Shown in pieces: positions 1 to 11,927 of a DNA stretch of 64,000 nt. Below the pieces are notes generated by a model, which saw only the letters and a program-made list of their open reading frames with translations, did not search any database and was not told where the DNA came from. Made by a program: the position numbers and the translations under genes. The stretch is from Neolentinus lepideus HHB14362 ss-1 (Eukaryota > Basidiomycota > Agaricomycetes > Gloeophyllales > Gloeophyllaceae), in assembly GCA_001632425.1 (NCBI GenBank), contig KV425605.1, positions 65,822 to 129,821 of the forward strand, given 5' to 3'. The number at the start of each line of letters is the position of its first letter. Positions within the stretch are counted from its first letter, which is position 1.

Positions 1-464
1 GACGGCGAAATGGGCCAGCTTGCATGGACTAGTGCGAAAAGTATATACAGGTTGTGCGATAGTACGTGACTCACGAGTGCTTTTCCTGGACTGCAAGCTA
101 GAGCGATAGCGTTCTGTAGAACTCGGCGTCCCGGAGCTCAAAGAGGCTGCAGCTCGGTTCATCCGTGACTCTCTCATTCCTGAAGTTGTGATGCACGAAT
201 TCCGTTCCACATTCACTACTTTATTCCCTGAGATCCTCAAGAACGAAGATGCATATATCGCGGAGCACTGGGTAAATCTGCATATACCATTTACATTAAG
301 AAGTTCTTGAATCTGATCACGCAGTTCTTTGTTTCCAGGCTGATGTGTGCAAAACCAAGAGTTTTGAGGAGTACATGACCGAACTCATTGGTACCGGGGA
401 ACAATCCAAGTATATACTCGGACATATCATGTCGGCTCTCAGAAGTCCCAGGACTCTGAAATAA
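1..464 (+). CDS. 3' end of an unidentified gene (partial)
   Basis: This is the last part of a gene that begins outside the window. An open frame ends at the donor after G271; an intron at 272-338 (GTAAAT...TTTCCAG) leads to a final exon at 339-464 of 42 codons including TAA. The last residues read ADVCKTKSFEEYMTELIGTG and continue to a short basic end. The upstream exon encodes an amphipathic stretch with PELKEAARFIRDSLIPE. I do not recognise the family. The clean intron and phase argue for a real gene rather than a chance frame. Confidence 0.5.
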
Positions 465-1629
465 TATTGTGCTTGACTCAGAGGTGAGATTTACTGCTGC
501 GCAATTGGCACACTTTGCACTAAAGGGGCGTGATTGCAAGTAAGGTGCCAGTATTTCTTATCTGCTGTGGGATCCAAATAAAGAGGGACGTCCTCCGTTC
601 AATTCTGCTTCTCTCCAACGCAGGTCTGGCAGGGTTCATAAGTACCTCGCCTGATCAGTTTAGGGTTTTAGTTTGGGTTTCATGCTAGTTTTTTACTGCG
701 TCGTCTCCTGATCAGTCGTTGAAAACATCTGATTCTGGGTCACATTGCTCTGTCTCCGTAACAAAAATGCGTCTCTAGGCTCCTTTCAAAATCGCGGACT
801 AGCTTTGCCGCCCGATGTCGATTTAAATATTTAGTGCCGTTTGCGAGCGCTAATGGAGTTTGGCTAAGTCGTGGTATGTAGGAAGTCCGGCCCGGGCCGT
901 CCCTTTCAATTCGTCTCCCTCGCGTTCTTTTCATCATGATCAACGCCCCGAGTCCACAACATCAGTATTTTCTGTGCCTCCTCTCCGTTTGCGACGTCGT
1001 CGCAAGTGACCGACTGCGATCAATAGGAGCACGAGGGCCGAACGGCAGAAATTGTAGCGAGCTACGGTCATGGCTCCCATCAAGATCTCCTGACTATTCG
1101 GTACTGCGCTACGAGGATCAGGATTTTGGCCAGGTTACTACGCCCTGGTGCCAATTCTCGTCTGGCACCCCAGAAAAGTCAACTGCATACATTCGAAGAG
1201 TCACAACGGCAACCACTGATGAATGCATGGCGGATCCTCAGCACTGTTGACGCTACGCAAAATAACAAGGGTCAAAACATGTGCCCCTAGGTTTCAAGAA
1301 AGGAAACCGAAGCGTACCGTTTGGCTGATACTCCCTGACAGTGCGGCGGATGGTTCCTGATGCTCTGCTGAAACTTGCGGCTGGTTGACTTTGGACAGAC
1401 GAATATCCATGTGGCCCTCCGTCATACTACTGATTAATGCTGATTCTCTCCGTATATTCGGCTATCTAGAGTCTCTACGCGCTCTCGATGGCTGTCCTTC
1501 ATCATAGCAGAGTATTCCCCACGATCTCGAATCCACCATCGAGCGGTATAAATACTACTAGGCTCTCTGTTGCACTCTTCACCAACTGGCTTCAGCCTCG
1601 GTTATTTTCCAGTTTGAAACTCCTTCACC
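465..1629. other. intergenic, thaumatin-like gene promoter at right end
   Basis: No coding region is convincing here. The short frames on both strands have no family resemblance. The right end is the promoter of the thaumatin-like gene. Confidence 0.6.
1547..1554 (+). promoter_or_regulatory. TATA box of thaumatin-like gene
   Basis: TATAAATA lies 83 bp upstream of the ATG at 1630, followed by a pyrimidine-rich leader. The spacing fits a strong, regulated fungal promoter, as expected for a secreted protein. Confidence 0.6.
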
Positions 1630-2381
1630 ATGAAGTTCTCCGCTGCCACTTTCGCTGTCCTTTGCGCTGCAGCTTCCACTGCTAACGCCATCACCATCAA
1701 TTTCCAGAACAATTGCGGATTCAGTGAGCCGTCTACTTCGCCTGTCGTCATACTCCCTTGCCATTACTGACGAATGTGTCTTCTTTCAGCCGTGTGGCCT
1801 GCTATTGGCAAGGCTCCCAACGGTTCGCCAGATCCCTCGGTCGCCTACGGCACCACGCTGGATTCTGGCGCTTCCGTTTCGTATGGCATTTCCGACTCAG
1901 AGACTGTAAGTACCCGACCTTTCAGAGATTGATACATCATGATGCTATAATTACTTTGCGCAGGGTATTCGTGCTTGGGGACGCACAGGTTGTGCCAGTG
2001 ATGGCACCAACTGTGCTACCGGGGGCTGCGTTGGAGGTACGTTGTCTGTTTGACATCGAGCGTGTAGCCGGCATTTGATATCTTTTCTTCTCCCCAGGCA
2101 TGGTTTGCACCGACGCCGGTCTGAACTCGGGCGTCATCGTTTCTGAATACGGCTACGCTAATTTCGGTGCTCAATACGGCGGCGAACGTACCTCGTGGGA
2201 CCTGAGCCATGTCGATTTGTCCATCAACTTGAACACCAAACTTTCCTCTTCCGACGGCCAGAGCGTCCTGTGCACGACGGGCTCTTGTCCCGATGACCAG
2301 GCTTACTCGTCCTCCAGCGATTACTCTGCAGACCGTAACTCGCCTTTGGGCCAGACCTACACGCACACTTTTTGTGCATGA
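1630..2381 (+). CDS. secreted thaumatin-like protein
   Basis: Four exons fit in phase: 1630-1723, 1790-1905, 1964-2036 and 2098-2381. The product starts with a signal peptide (MKFSAATFAVLCAAASTANA) followed at once by ITINFQNNCGFTVWPAIG, the usual opening of thaumatin-like proteins. Later motifs GIRAWGRTGC, NCATGGCVGGMVC and a C-terminal HTFCA give the paired cysteines expected in a disulfide-rich fold. At about 185 residues it is the short fungal form. Fungal members are extracellular; some bind or hydrolyse beta-glucan in cell wall remodelling, so activity on glucan here is inferred from the family. Confidence 0.9.
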
Positions 2382-3751
2382 GGGATTAAGTTGAGGCTTG
2401 GCGACGGTTCTTCGTGTGGTAGATGAGTGGATGTTTATGTATGGATATTTATTGGACTATGCACGTACTTCACTCGTCGAAATATTCATCGCATACCTCA
2501 TATTTACGGATGCATCGTGTTCGTCAGTGATTCAGTATGAATTACACGGAACCCGACGAGACAGCACAAGCCAGCACCACGAATTTCCTTTTGGAGGTAG
2601 TCGTATCACTTCGGGATTGGAAGTGTTTCGCGCCGCTATGTCTTTCCGTCGATTGGCGCGACTGCATTACAATATGCACGTCAGTTGACCTGCCACCTTG
2701 GCCTCAGACTTCAAATCTTAGGGTCTTCCTTGTGGTCTACGTTCATGGTGCCGTGAACTGCAAGTCATCTTAAGACTCGAAAGTTATCAAGTAGCGTCAG
2801 CGTGGCCTTCGTCTAACTCTTGAACCTGCGAAAACATACATATGTATATCTTGAGTTTTGCCCCTTGCATGAGAGTCCTTCATTTTCACTTATCCTACCT
2901 ATGCTTGAGTGCAGTAATAGCCTGTGTGTCATAAAGGGATCCCGATGCAGGGCAGTAGGTTCCAGGGTCGCCGGATATCATATTGATGGGAGCGGCGCTG
3001 TGAATCCACTGATCCACAGCCGGGATCGTTTCTCTAGTAACAGTACTGACGTCCCGAACACTGCGGGCCGGTCTAGATCGAAACTCACATCCGGGTGAGG
3101 CGGTACTGTATCCTTGTTCTCTGCGAACTTGCTGTTCATGCAGGGTTGGTCGACAAAGCAGAGAAATGATTGGATCACTTTCTTTGTGCAGGTGGTGGTC
3201 CTCGTGATGTCGACGATGTTATGACCACATACCCGTGTCAAAGCCAGCTGAGGACGCCTACTTTTGCCACGTACCTAAGTTTCGCAGACGCCACTCGGGT
3301 ATTCTTGCTGCTGTTGCCCGTACTTCCAATTATCTTCCGAAGGATGGGAGAGGTCCCTTCGACCAACGCGATTGAGAAATTGGTCCACAGACACAGACAG
3401 TCCCGGAAGACCAGATAGACCCCTGTGCGTGATTATCGCGGTCGACATGACAGACAACTTGGCACTCTATCGCACTCTCGAAGAGCGTAGCGCTTCTGAT
3501 TAGATACTCAAACAAGTCCATCTCAGCCGAGCGAAACTAGGATTATCACAAACCTCACAATGAAGTTACGCAAGACTTCGGTGGCTAATAAGGGCTAACA
3601 TCGAAATATTGAATGTATGTCCAAAGTATGGACCGCCCGGGAGACGACCTAGAAGTGTCCGTAGCTTGCGTAACCACCTCATTCCTGACTATATCGAGAT
3701 ACTAACTTCTTGAGACATGGGGTGGCTCTCCGCACCACCGATCATATAATA
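2382..3751. other. intergenic, no gene recognised
   Basis: About 1.4 kb with only short overlapping frames on both strands. No domain, RNA or repeat stood out. Confidence 0.55.
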
Positions 3752-4782
3752 TTACTGGTCGGGGTAGTATATGGCGTACATGGTTATGGCGATGTACAAT
3801 GGCAGCGGGTATAGCAGTAGAAGTAACGTCAGTCTACGGAAACCATATAACCAGCAAGTGTACATACCTTCGTGGCTGGCCAAATACCCACCATTACATT
3901 GTGCGAATTCTGGTATCCGGTACATGGCACGAATATTTAGTGTGCTTTTTCGGTATCAGCAATCACGCATTGAAATTCAGGAGCCAAATAAATGTACACT
4001 ACGGTTCTTGATGTTTCGTGGTCTGGGGTTTAGACCGCCACACTCGGTGGTGAGCCAGCCATACGACGGTGATAAAGGAGCAGTATGACACCAGCTGGAG
4101 GATGAGACCAATCTTGACCATGTTGTTACCTGTTTTCGAGGGGGAAGAGCTGTGCAATGAGTTGAGATCGACGTATTTTGAACAAGAACGTGGAGATGTC
4201 GCTGATGACGAATATCCTTGCGACCCTCTCATGGCGTATGACCGAGCTCATGATGACGCACACGTAGAGGATGTGGGTGAACGCAAGGAACGCGGCCGGG
4301 GCGCAGATGACGAAAAGGTACTGCAATGTGTACATCGCAATACTGTTCTCTTGGCTCTTAATAGTATCGACGAGACGTAGCCAGAAGCACACTGACATGG
4401 CTGAGAGGTGCAAAGTTAGCAGAGTTACTTGCACGGTAGAGAAAAGAAAAATAATTACATAGTACACCGACCGGAAGGCACAAACCCCACCGGTCTCTGT
4501 AGGTGCGAAGACGGTTAAGCAGCATGATACCGGAGATAAGGTACAGTATGCCCGCTACACTGCCGCAGCTCTGCTGTGTTGACAGTTTAAAAGTCAGCAA
4601 CGAATTGAGAGGATGGCAAGGAGCACGTATCACTGAGAACTCTATCAACCAGCGTGTCAATACTACCGTCGTCTAAGTTGTTAATCAGCACGACTGTGGA
4701 CCAGGAGAATAATCTGGAACAGACCTGCGTGGACTCCGGCCGTTGAGGCTAGAAATGATAATATTATACCGAGCAGCATCAT
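3752..4782 (-). pseudogene. RTA1-like seven-helix membrane protein, decayed copy A
   Basis: Reading on the minus strand, exon 1 (signal-like MMLLGIILSFLASTAGVHA, start 4782) splices to DDGSIDTLVDRVL, matching the start of copy B at 13041. Further segments match it in order: CGSVAGILYLISGIMLLNRL, RLRTYRDRWGLCLPVG, YLFVICAPAAFLAF, VARIFVISDISTFLFK, RIPEFAQCNGGYLASHE. Lesions: the intron 2 junction is out of phase, the donor after STFLFK reads ATACGT, the glycine-rich segment found in copy B is missing, a conserved TGG reads TAG before IWLLNF, and the acceptor before the RIPEFAQ exon has lost its AG. RTA1 proteins are lipid-translocating or resistance membrane proteins of fungi. This copy should not make a full product. 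Confidence 0.8.
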
Positions 4783-4928
4783 AAATGAGTGCAGAGGAGA
4801 AAAAGAGATTCAAAACACTTTGGGAATGACAGCTGTGTGCAAGAGTGACATGCTATATGAGCTGCCCTCCGACTCGGGTTCATCAGCCACCAGCGGGAAG
4901 TGACGGAACCCATCGATCTGTGCGAGAT

Positions 4929-5288
4929 TCATAGCTTTGTCTTGTATATTTGCGATGCAAATATTTGTTCGTAAGTTCGAGTATGTTGTTGGGGACCTTT
5001 CGGTCTGCTCATAATCTGGATGTCAAGAAGGCGAACAGCCTGCAAAGCAAAGCGCTTATCTGCGAGTGTGTCGGGTACCTCAAATGAGTGATGCGCGCTC
5101 TGTGAGTAGAAAGTCTCCAAAACACGTGGAACCGGGAAACTATGGTTCAGTTCAGGCATCATTGTTTCGAAGAAGTACTCGGCGTATTTGCACAGTCCAA
5201 GGGAGGAAGCGGGGTGAATATCAACCAATTTGAGCTTCAGCGTATCTTTCAGACATATCTTTGCTGCTGCGCGCAAGTAGTTCCGCAC
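4929..5288 (-). CDS. uncharacterised open frame
   Basis: An open frame of about 119 codons without an ATG at its upstream end; a YAG acceptor lies just before it, so it could be an internal or terminal exon. It encodes a soluble, mostly helical sequence including AAAKICLKDTLKLKLVDIHP. No family was recognised. It lies between RTA1 copy A and the intact regulator, and no counterpart was found in the matching spacer of copy B. Confidence 0.25.
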   Translation of the reverse strand: MRNYLRAAAKICLKDTLKLKLVDIHPASSLGLCKYAEYFFETMMPELNHSFPVPRVLETFYSQSAHHSFEVPDTLADKRFALQAVRLLDIQIMSRPKGPQQHTRTYEQIFASQIYKTKL

Positions 5289-5409
5289 TGACTATTCTCA
5301 GTAGCTGTGCAAATGACTATATCTATAGCCGTCAATCCAAACGCAGCAACGACAGGCGTCATGTCAACGTACCGATGTTGCATCTATAAAGTATGCCATC
5401 GTCTCTGAT

Positions 5410-5661
5410 ATGTACGAGATCATAGAAGTGTGGACCGAGCACGGTGATCCAACCATTGAGTTGTTCCCTGGCATGACTCCGATGCAGGACTTCGCTGAAT
5501 TTCGCGAATCATACCACCAGCACGGAGCGATCTCCGATGCTACGTATTTGATCCAAAGACATCGTGTTGCTGTGCTGAGGAACGAAACCTTGACTCCTGC
5601 TCGAGAGTCGAAAAATAACGTACAGCGAATTCTTCCGCAGCCGTCAGCTTCTGCTGCGTGA
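5410..5661 (+). CDS. small hypothetical ORF
   Basis: An 83-codon frame starting MYEIIEVWTEHGDPTIELFP and ending with TGA. A TATAAA lies 25 bp upstream of the ATG, which is too close for a usual start site. Composition is protein-like, but there is no recognised domain and no intron. It may be a small gene, a remnant or chance. Confidence 0.25.
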   Translation: MYEIIEVWTEHGDPTIELFPGMTPMQDFAEFRESYHQHGAISDATYLIQRHRVAVLRNETLTPARESKNNVQRILPQPSASAA

Positions 5662-5736
5662 ATGGTGAAAGTGTTTAGGACTGTCCTATTAAATAACGAA
5701 ATACAATAGTGACCATCTTTATGAATCGAGTCCGAG

Positions 5737-5744
5737 TATAAAAG
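5737..5744 (+). promoter_or_regulatory. TATA box upstream of Zn2Cys6 regulator
   Basis: TATAAAAG about 296 bp upstream of the regulator ATG at 6040. It is plausible as its core promoter within the shared divergent spacer with RTA1 copy A. Confidence 0.4.
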
Positions 5745-6039
5745 TGTCTAAAGACTTCACCGTTGTCTGCAATTTATCATCATCAGAATATGAGGACAGA
5801 TGGCTGATGTGGCCGTCACCCGATTGGGGCAACAGGAAACGAGCGGTGTGGCAGTGTTGCTTCTTTTGACGGCTATCCGTACAATGCCGCGCGTCTGTGC
5901 CGATCTCTGTGAATCGTATTTACATTTATACTTGAAAGCCCGGTGTACGTCCGAGTCAAGCTTTTCTTCTTGTCTTCTTGTCTTCTTATAAGCGTCGACA
6001 TCTCTTCGTCTCAAGTTGGGCTACAGCGGTGTACACCTA

Positions 6040-8267
6040 ATGAAACGCACCTTAACCGTCTCTGAGACACAAACATCCAAGAGAAGAAAGTCGCGACAGG
6101 CATGTGTCTCATGTCGAAAACACAAGACACGATGCGAGACTCTGGACTTTGAAGTCAATTCTAGCCGTTGTCACCGCTGCAAAGTCTTGGCGCTATCCTG
6201 TTCTTTTGAGGAACTGAACATACACCACTCTCTCACTTCTACCGATGGAGGCGATCCTTACTCGTCTACAGCTGGCGACCGGACAGCGCAAGGACCTTCA
6301 TCCGCCCATCCGCCTGGTCCACTCAGTCCAGAAGGTCTGCTCGGATGGAGCGGTACGCTTACTCCGGAATCGTTGCTTGCGCCACGTCTGCCTGAGGACG
6401 ACGCACTAGACTGGTTCGACGCACCTATGCTGGCCATGCAGGAGCTGTTGCGCAAAGATCCACAGGAAGTCGCTGTCCCTCCAGCATCTAACATATCCGA
6501 TATATTATCCCAGGCCGAGATAGAAAGTCTGCTTGCGCTGTACGATATCCTTTGTCTCACTTGCTTGATTCTCTGAACCGCATTCTTCCACAGATTCGAC
6601 AGCCGCTTCAGTCCTTGGCTACACTTCTCCACGGACTACCTTCGCAGACACCCATTCCTGGACCTGACCAAGTGCACCGTGGCCGCACGATACCTTGAGC
6701 TGACACGGCGATCCAGCGTAATTCCCCGTCTCTCCAATCTTGTCGACGCCTACACATTCAAGTTCGCCTTCACGTCCGTGCAGTCTATGGAGACGGTAAC
6801 TGCTCTCTTGATCCTCTCCCTGTGGCCGCCAGCGCCTAACTCAATAGACGCCCCCGCGCATGACAGCAGGATGATCGCGTCCTCGGCTGTCAGTGCGGCG
6901 ATCCAGTTGTCGCTGAATCAGGCTGTCCCGAATGCAGTGAAGCTTGTATCCTCTAACGATGCAGTGAGCGACGCTGACAAAGAGGTGGCCGTGAACAAAG
7001 TCCGCTTGGTAAGTTCATCGAACGCAATTTAGCTCCGTCGTATTGAGTACAGCGAGTATCAGTGGCTGTCACTCCTCAGCGCAGAGTGGATGTGAGATTT
7101 CTCAAGCTCAGTCAAGTTATATTCCTAATTATTGCTTATGTCCTCAGGTTATGTATGGGCACCAGTCGGACACCAACTTCTCAGCGGTCCGATCTCGACT
7201 ACCAAGTATTTGATACAGTATCACCTAGCTCGCTCAACACTAGCTCACGAGATCTCCGGCTCTACTTCCTAACACGGATCCAAAGCCTCGCGGGCAAGGG
7301 TCTACAGATACACCTGCAGGATGGGCCCAGAGCGCTGCAGACCTTCCACGATGAGATCGTCGAGAATGTGCTGATCCAGTTAGAGATCGTATATACAAGT
7401 ATCCAGCCTCTTGGCGGTGAGTGGCCTCCCAGTGCTTTGTATGTATGACGTGAGACAATTGCATCTCACTGTTACGATTCACCGTGCACAGTCACGGTAG
7501 ACTTCGAATCATATCATTTCAACATGCTCGTCATACAGCACCACTCCTGCAGGCTACTCGTGCTCTACCACATACTAAGCGAGCTTCGCCGGTATGATGC
7601 GCGCACAGGACAGGGACAGCCCGAGGGCCCGCGAACGTGGTACTCAGGCCTTAAGCGCACACACGACACCGCCGTGCGCGAGTGGGGCCTCGACTGTTTA
7701 ACGACCGCGCAATCCCTTCTCGTCACCTTCCTCTCGCACCCGGGGCCCGATCGCGAATTTTTATCAACAGCCCCGGACAGCGTGTTCTCCATAATCCTCA
7801 TGGCTGCAGCGCTCGTAGTCCTCGGGAAGACGTCTGTGCTCAGGTACTACAAGGGCGCGGAGAAGGTGGTGCTGATTGCGAGCGAGGAGCTTATGCCAAA
7901 GGTCATCGCGCGGCTGAACAGAATTGCTGATATCTCGGAGAGTGCGCATAAGTGTGCAGAAGTGATTGGTGTCTTGCTCAGGACGTGGAAAGCAGAGGCG
8001 CGAGTACGGTCATCGGGATTGCTGCAATGGCAGCCGTCAGCAATAGCAAGCCCAGAAGACACCCCAGGCGCTTCGTCGTCGAGCAGCGACTTCTCGACAG
8101 CTCAGCACCAGCATCATGGTATGCCAGACTTACAGACGGGCCAGCATCACAATAGCAACAATTACGACTTTGAGAACGTCTTCTCGCACCCCGTAAACCA
8201 GGAAATGTTCCTTGACGTGGAATTTTGGAACACGTTTGCACAAAGTACAGTGGAGAACAATCTGTAG
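6040..8267 (+). CDS. Zn2Cys6 transcription factor (intact copy A)
   Basis: Five exons in phase: 6040-6539, 6594-7008, 7063-7091, 7148-7416 and 7492-8267, giving 662 residues. The start is placed at MKRT because the inverted paralogue aligns from MRRT at the same point. A basic patch (KRRKSRQ) precedes a canonical binuclear cluster: C22-x2-C25-x6-C32-x11-C44-x2-C47-x6-C54. Downstream is the large middle homology region of fungal regulators, with the RLWLSL signature spanning the exon 2/3 junction. The C terminus is Gln/His/Ser-rich. It should bind DNA in the nucleus and, from its position, may control the divergent RTA1 gene; that target is inference. It is the only undamaged member of the inverted duplication. 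Confidence 0.9.
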
Positions 8268-9663
8268 GTGCCTCCGTGTGCCTCACGCTTTTGCGCACCT
8301 AACAGTGCTGTGTAGGTCACGTTGAACCAGATAATTCAAGCATATCAGCTCTACATTGACACATGGCGTACTCTGCATTGTCTGTCTCGGAACGGATCTA
8401 GACTCTCCTGCAACACCACTGCAATGTGGGTTATCTTCGTCCGTGTGCCTTCGCTAGAAACTATTGCTATGATTCCTGGGGTGTCTACCGTCCGCATTCG
8501 ACATCGCTTTCTGATGGGCCTTTGCATAGCGTACCACTGAGCTACGAGTATCGATGTTGTTGTCTATCACCTGAGCATCATTCGGCCTTTTTGCTTCGCC
8601 TCCTTTCCACCAGAAGTGTTGCTCTGCTGGACATCAGCGAAGACACCATCGATGAAACGACTCCGCAGCAGTTTCTGTCCTGGGGACTTCGGAACAAGGA
8701 TGTCGTCGAGGGATGTCTTGAAGCGACTTGTCTTCATTGACTTCTTTCTGTCATCACAGCGCCTTGTCGTAGTACTTACACGGTGCCGCTAGGAACGAGT
8801 CGCCCTATGGGATATCATGTACTCTTCCTGGATCGTGCCCCTCTCAGGGAACTGGACCGAGAAAGTGGATACTACGTCAACTACGACGTTCTCCGGTGTC
8901 AGGATTACTTGACGCATTTTACAGAAGCATTCTCCAGAACATCAAACCCGAGTTCTGCCACGAGCCGCGATACGCGTCACGCGGGAAGTAAGAACTTGAA
9001 GGTTGATTATCAACCCGAGCATGTACGAGTCATATGCATGTGCATGAGTCGCTGGGTACGTGTGCACAGTGTAGTACTACTAGTCGTTCACCTCGAGCTC
9101 AGGGTAACCAAAAGTAAATCCAGGGGCGCGTATGACTCCGATGTTCTGTTCTTTCCCCCGGTCCTCGCAGTGGCTATATGGACTCCCCGCTTGAAAAGCT
9201 ACGCTAGAGCGGTATATATATATATATATATCGATGACACAACATGCCCAATATCACGATGCGTCGAACGCATGGCACGTTTACAAGATCGTCCCAGAAG
9301 CACTGGTGGCCATATGTAGGCCTTGTATTTTTAGAAAGTACATAACAACGACGTACAATGATTGGTACTCTGCAGCTGACTTTATGGCGACTTTCGGTCT
9401 ATATTTTGCAGACATGCCAATACGATGAAGGTAGAAGCATTTAGCTGAATAGTCCCCAAGGAGTCTAAGAAGCTAGAATTACGGGGACTCTTGCTAGCAC
9501 GGAGAGGGCATCAAAGACATCAAGCGCGGCATGAATGTCGCGAAGTTTGGCGCTGCTTCCACGGACTGGGTAGTATTCCAGTAAGGAGCAGATCTCTTCA
9601 GTGAGTTTTAAAACCTCGTGGTCCACAACAGCCCTTTCCTCTGATCAGATTGAGGACTCACGG
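8268..9663. other. centre of the inverted duplication, no clear gene
   Basis: The 1.4 kb between the facing 3' ends of the two regulators. Frames at 8426-8740 and 8783-9319 are open but show no domain. It includes a TA dinucleotide run. It holds the axis of the inverted arrangement. Confidence 0.5.
9213..9231. repeat. (TA)9 microsatellite
   Basis: Nine uninterrupted TA units near the centre of the inverted duplication. Confidence 0.9.
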
Positions 9664-11927
9664 CTAGGTGTCATGCAGATTCTGCGCCACTGCATTCCAA
9701 AACTCGATGTCCAGTATAGCGTTATTATTTATTCCAAAATCTAGATGCTGAGTGAAGACGCTGTCAAGTGCGAACCCCCCTTCACGCATTCCGGCTGTCG
9801 CTATCCCAGCTTGCGGGTGATGGAGCATCTCTGGAATATCAGTCATGGGAGACGAGGCACTTTGCCCAGTATTGGTATGTGACGAGTGCGTTGACTGGGT
9901 CTCATCCTCGTGCGAGCTCGCTAACCCCAAATGCATTTGCGCACGCCAGGTACGCAGTAGAGTCCACATTGCATCCGCGCACTTCTGAGCAGTATCTGAA
10001 ACACTGGCTACACGGGTAAGCTTCGACATTACTCTGGGAAGCAGCCCCTCGCTGGAGAGTAGAATGACCTTGTCCCCACATACATGGTTCCGCATGATCG
10101 ACGTGTTCGAAAGCATGATCAACGTTGTGGCCAGAAGGATGAACGCGAAGATGTGGTCTGGCGCGGTGGAGAGCTCTTCCTCAGAGGTCTGGTGCGACAG
10201 GAAGGAGACCAAAAGCGCTTGCGTCGAGGTTATAGCGCTAATCCCCCATTCCCGTGCAACCTTCTGATGTTCACTTTGTAGAGTCGACTACCAAGTGTGT
10301 CCGTCTCCGCGGAGATCGGTTCGGGTACGAGCGTTGTGCCTACGCACCTCATCTAGAGCGTGGCACAGTACAAGGGACCTGCACGCATGATACTGCATGA
10401 TCAGTACGTTGAACTGATAGGACTCATATTCGGCGACTACTAAACGAAGACCCGTGTAAGGAGTTAGTAGCCATGTGCGTAAAAACGAGATGCTCACCGG
10501 CAAGGGACTGTATGCTAGTGGACACCGCAAGCATTTGCATGAGCACATCATCGGATATTTCCTGATGGAACTTCTCTACTGCTCTGGAGTCAGGTCCCAC
10601 CAGCCACACTTGGAGACCTTTTTGCGCCAAGCTCTGAATTCGGGTCAGAAGGTGCAGACGAAGATCCCGAGAATGGGAGTCGAGGGTCGCGGGTGAAATA
10701 GTATTGAGTAGGCTATAATCCTTCTCAGAGTATTGCGAGGTAGGAATCCGACCAGTCCCTATACACAGCCTGGAATTGTTGAAATCAGTCTTATACGTGT
10801 ACTAGGAGCATCGACTTACATCCACTCTGCACTGACGATCGATAGCCACTTAAGTTATATGCCGTTAATAAATGAAAATGTGATCAACTGAGGAGTATCT
10901 CACCAAGCGGGCTTTGCTTAGTGCTATCTCACGCTCTCTAGTGTTCGCTACTGGCGAGTTTGCTTCGGCAGCATGGAGCTGTATTGATGCAGTAACAAAC
11001 TGGTCTAAACAGAGCTGTTTCGCTGCGCTGACAGCCAACGATGCAATCATGTGGCTGTCGTGGGAAGGGACATCTGATGAGAATGTCCCAGATGGCAATG
11101 GCCATAGGGACATTATGAGGAACGCAGATACTGACTCGATGGTCTGCGCGGTACTGAAGGCATATTTGAGGACATGTGCACCTACGAGACCGTACAACTG
11201 AGGTAGGACGGCTGCACGTCGGCTGGGCTCAATATGTCGTGCTGCGACCATACATCGAACCAGATCTAAGAAAGGATGGCGATTCATATGGGAAAGAGAT
11301 ATATGCAACCAAAGGGTATAGCGGTTGTCAAATCTGCAGAACAGGAATGAATAAAACTCACAGGATCAAAATAAGCACAGATACACACAACTTTAGCAGA
11401 CTGTCTATTTCATGAGTGGTCAGGGTGTCGTGAATGGAGGACGCCACCGGCCCGCGAGGTATTGACACTTGTCTGCGGAGTAATTCTTGCATGGCTAACA
11501 TAGGTACGCCGATCCAGTCGAAGGATTCGCTGTCTGTAGGCCGATCTGCTAGAAGTGCTTCCGCAGTAAGTGAATTACTCCACTCATGAGGCTCTCGAGA
11601 CGCCGGAATGTATGACGCTGGCGATAATAATGATGGGGGCAAGCAGGCAGAGGGAGCCTGATCTTTCGACTCGCTGGGGAGGGCAGTGCTTGGGGATTCA
11701 GGTCCTTCGGCAGATGTCCCGTAAGGTGAACTATTATCCAGCACAATATCGGAATTTTCGAAAGAGCATAGTATCGACAAGACATCGCAGCGATGGCAAC
11801 GACGCAGCCGAGAATCATTGTCTAGAGTCTCACAGCGAGTTTTGTGCTTGCGGCATGCCACACATGCCTGACGCGACTTTCTTCTTTTCGTTGGCTGCGA
11901 ATCAGAAATATTCTGAGTTCGTCTCAT
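9664..11927 (-). pseudogene. Zn2Cys6 transcription factor copy B with one in-frame TAG
   Basis: Exons on the minus strand: 11389-11927, 10904-11333, 10820-10848, 10498-10769 and 9664-10439. All junctions stay in phase and match copy A; the last exon is 776 nt in both copies. The cluster is C-x2-C-x6-C-x11-C-x2-C-x6-C (ACVACRKHKTRC...CHRCDVLSILC). Without the stop the protein would be 681 residues. A single TAG at 10288-10290 falls where copy A has Tyr in TWYS and would remove about the last 208 residues. No spliceable intron removes it (the only candidate would be 28 nt). It is either a young pseudogene, a truncated regulator that keeps its DNA-binding domain, or a site of readthrough or editing. 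Confidence 0.8.

Noticed and set aside
6530..6600. A U12-type (AT-AC) intron in the regulator, because ATATCCTT occurs at the first splice region.
   Set aside because: A normal donor two codons earlier (CT|GTACGA at 6540) joins in phase with CAG|A at 6594 and matches the paralogue.
7009..7032. A 24-nt intron after RL in the regulator.
   Set aside because: Too short; the acceptor at 7062 gives a 54-nt intron and restores the conserved RLWLSL.
8783..9319. A 178-codon frame in the centre of the inverted duplication.
   Set aside because: Low-quality composition, runs into the TA repeat, no domain and no counterpart.
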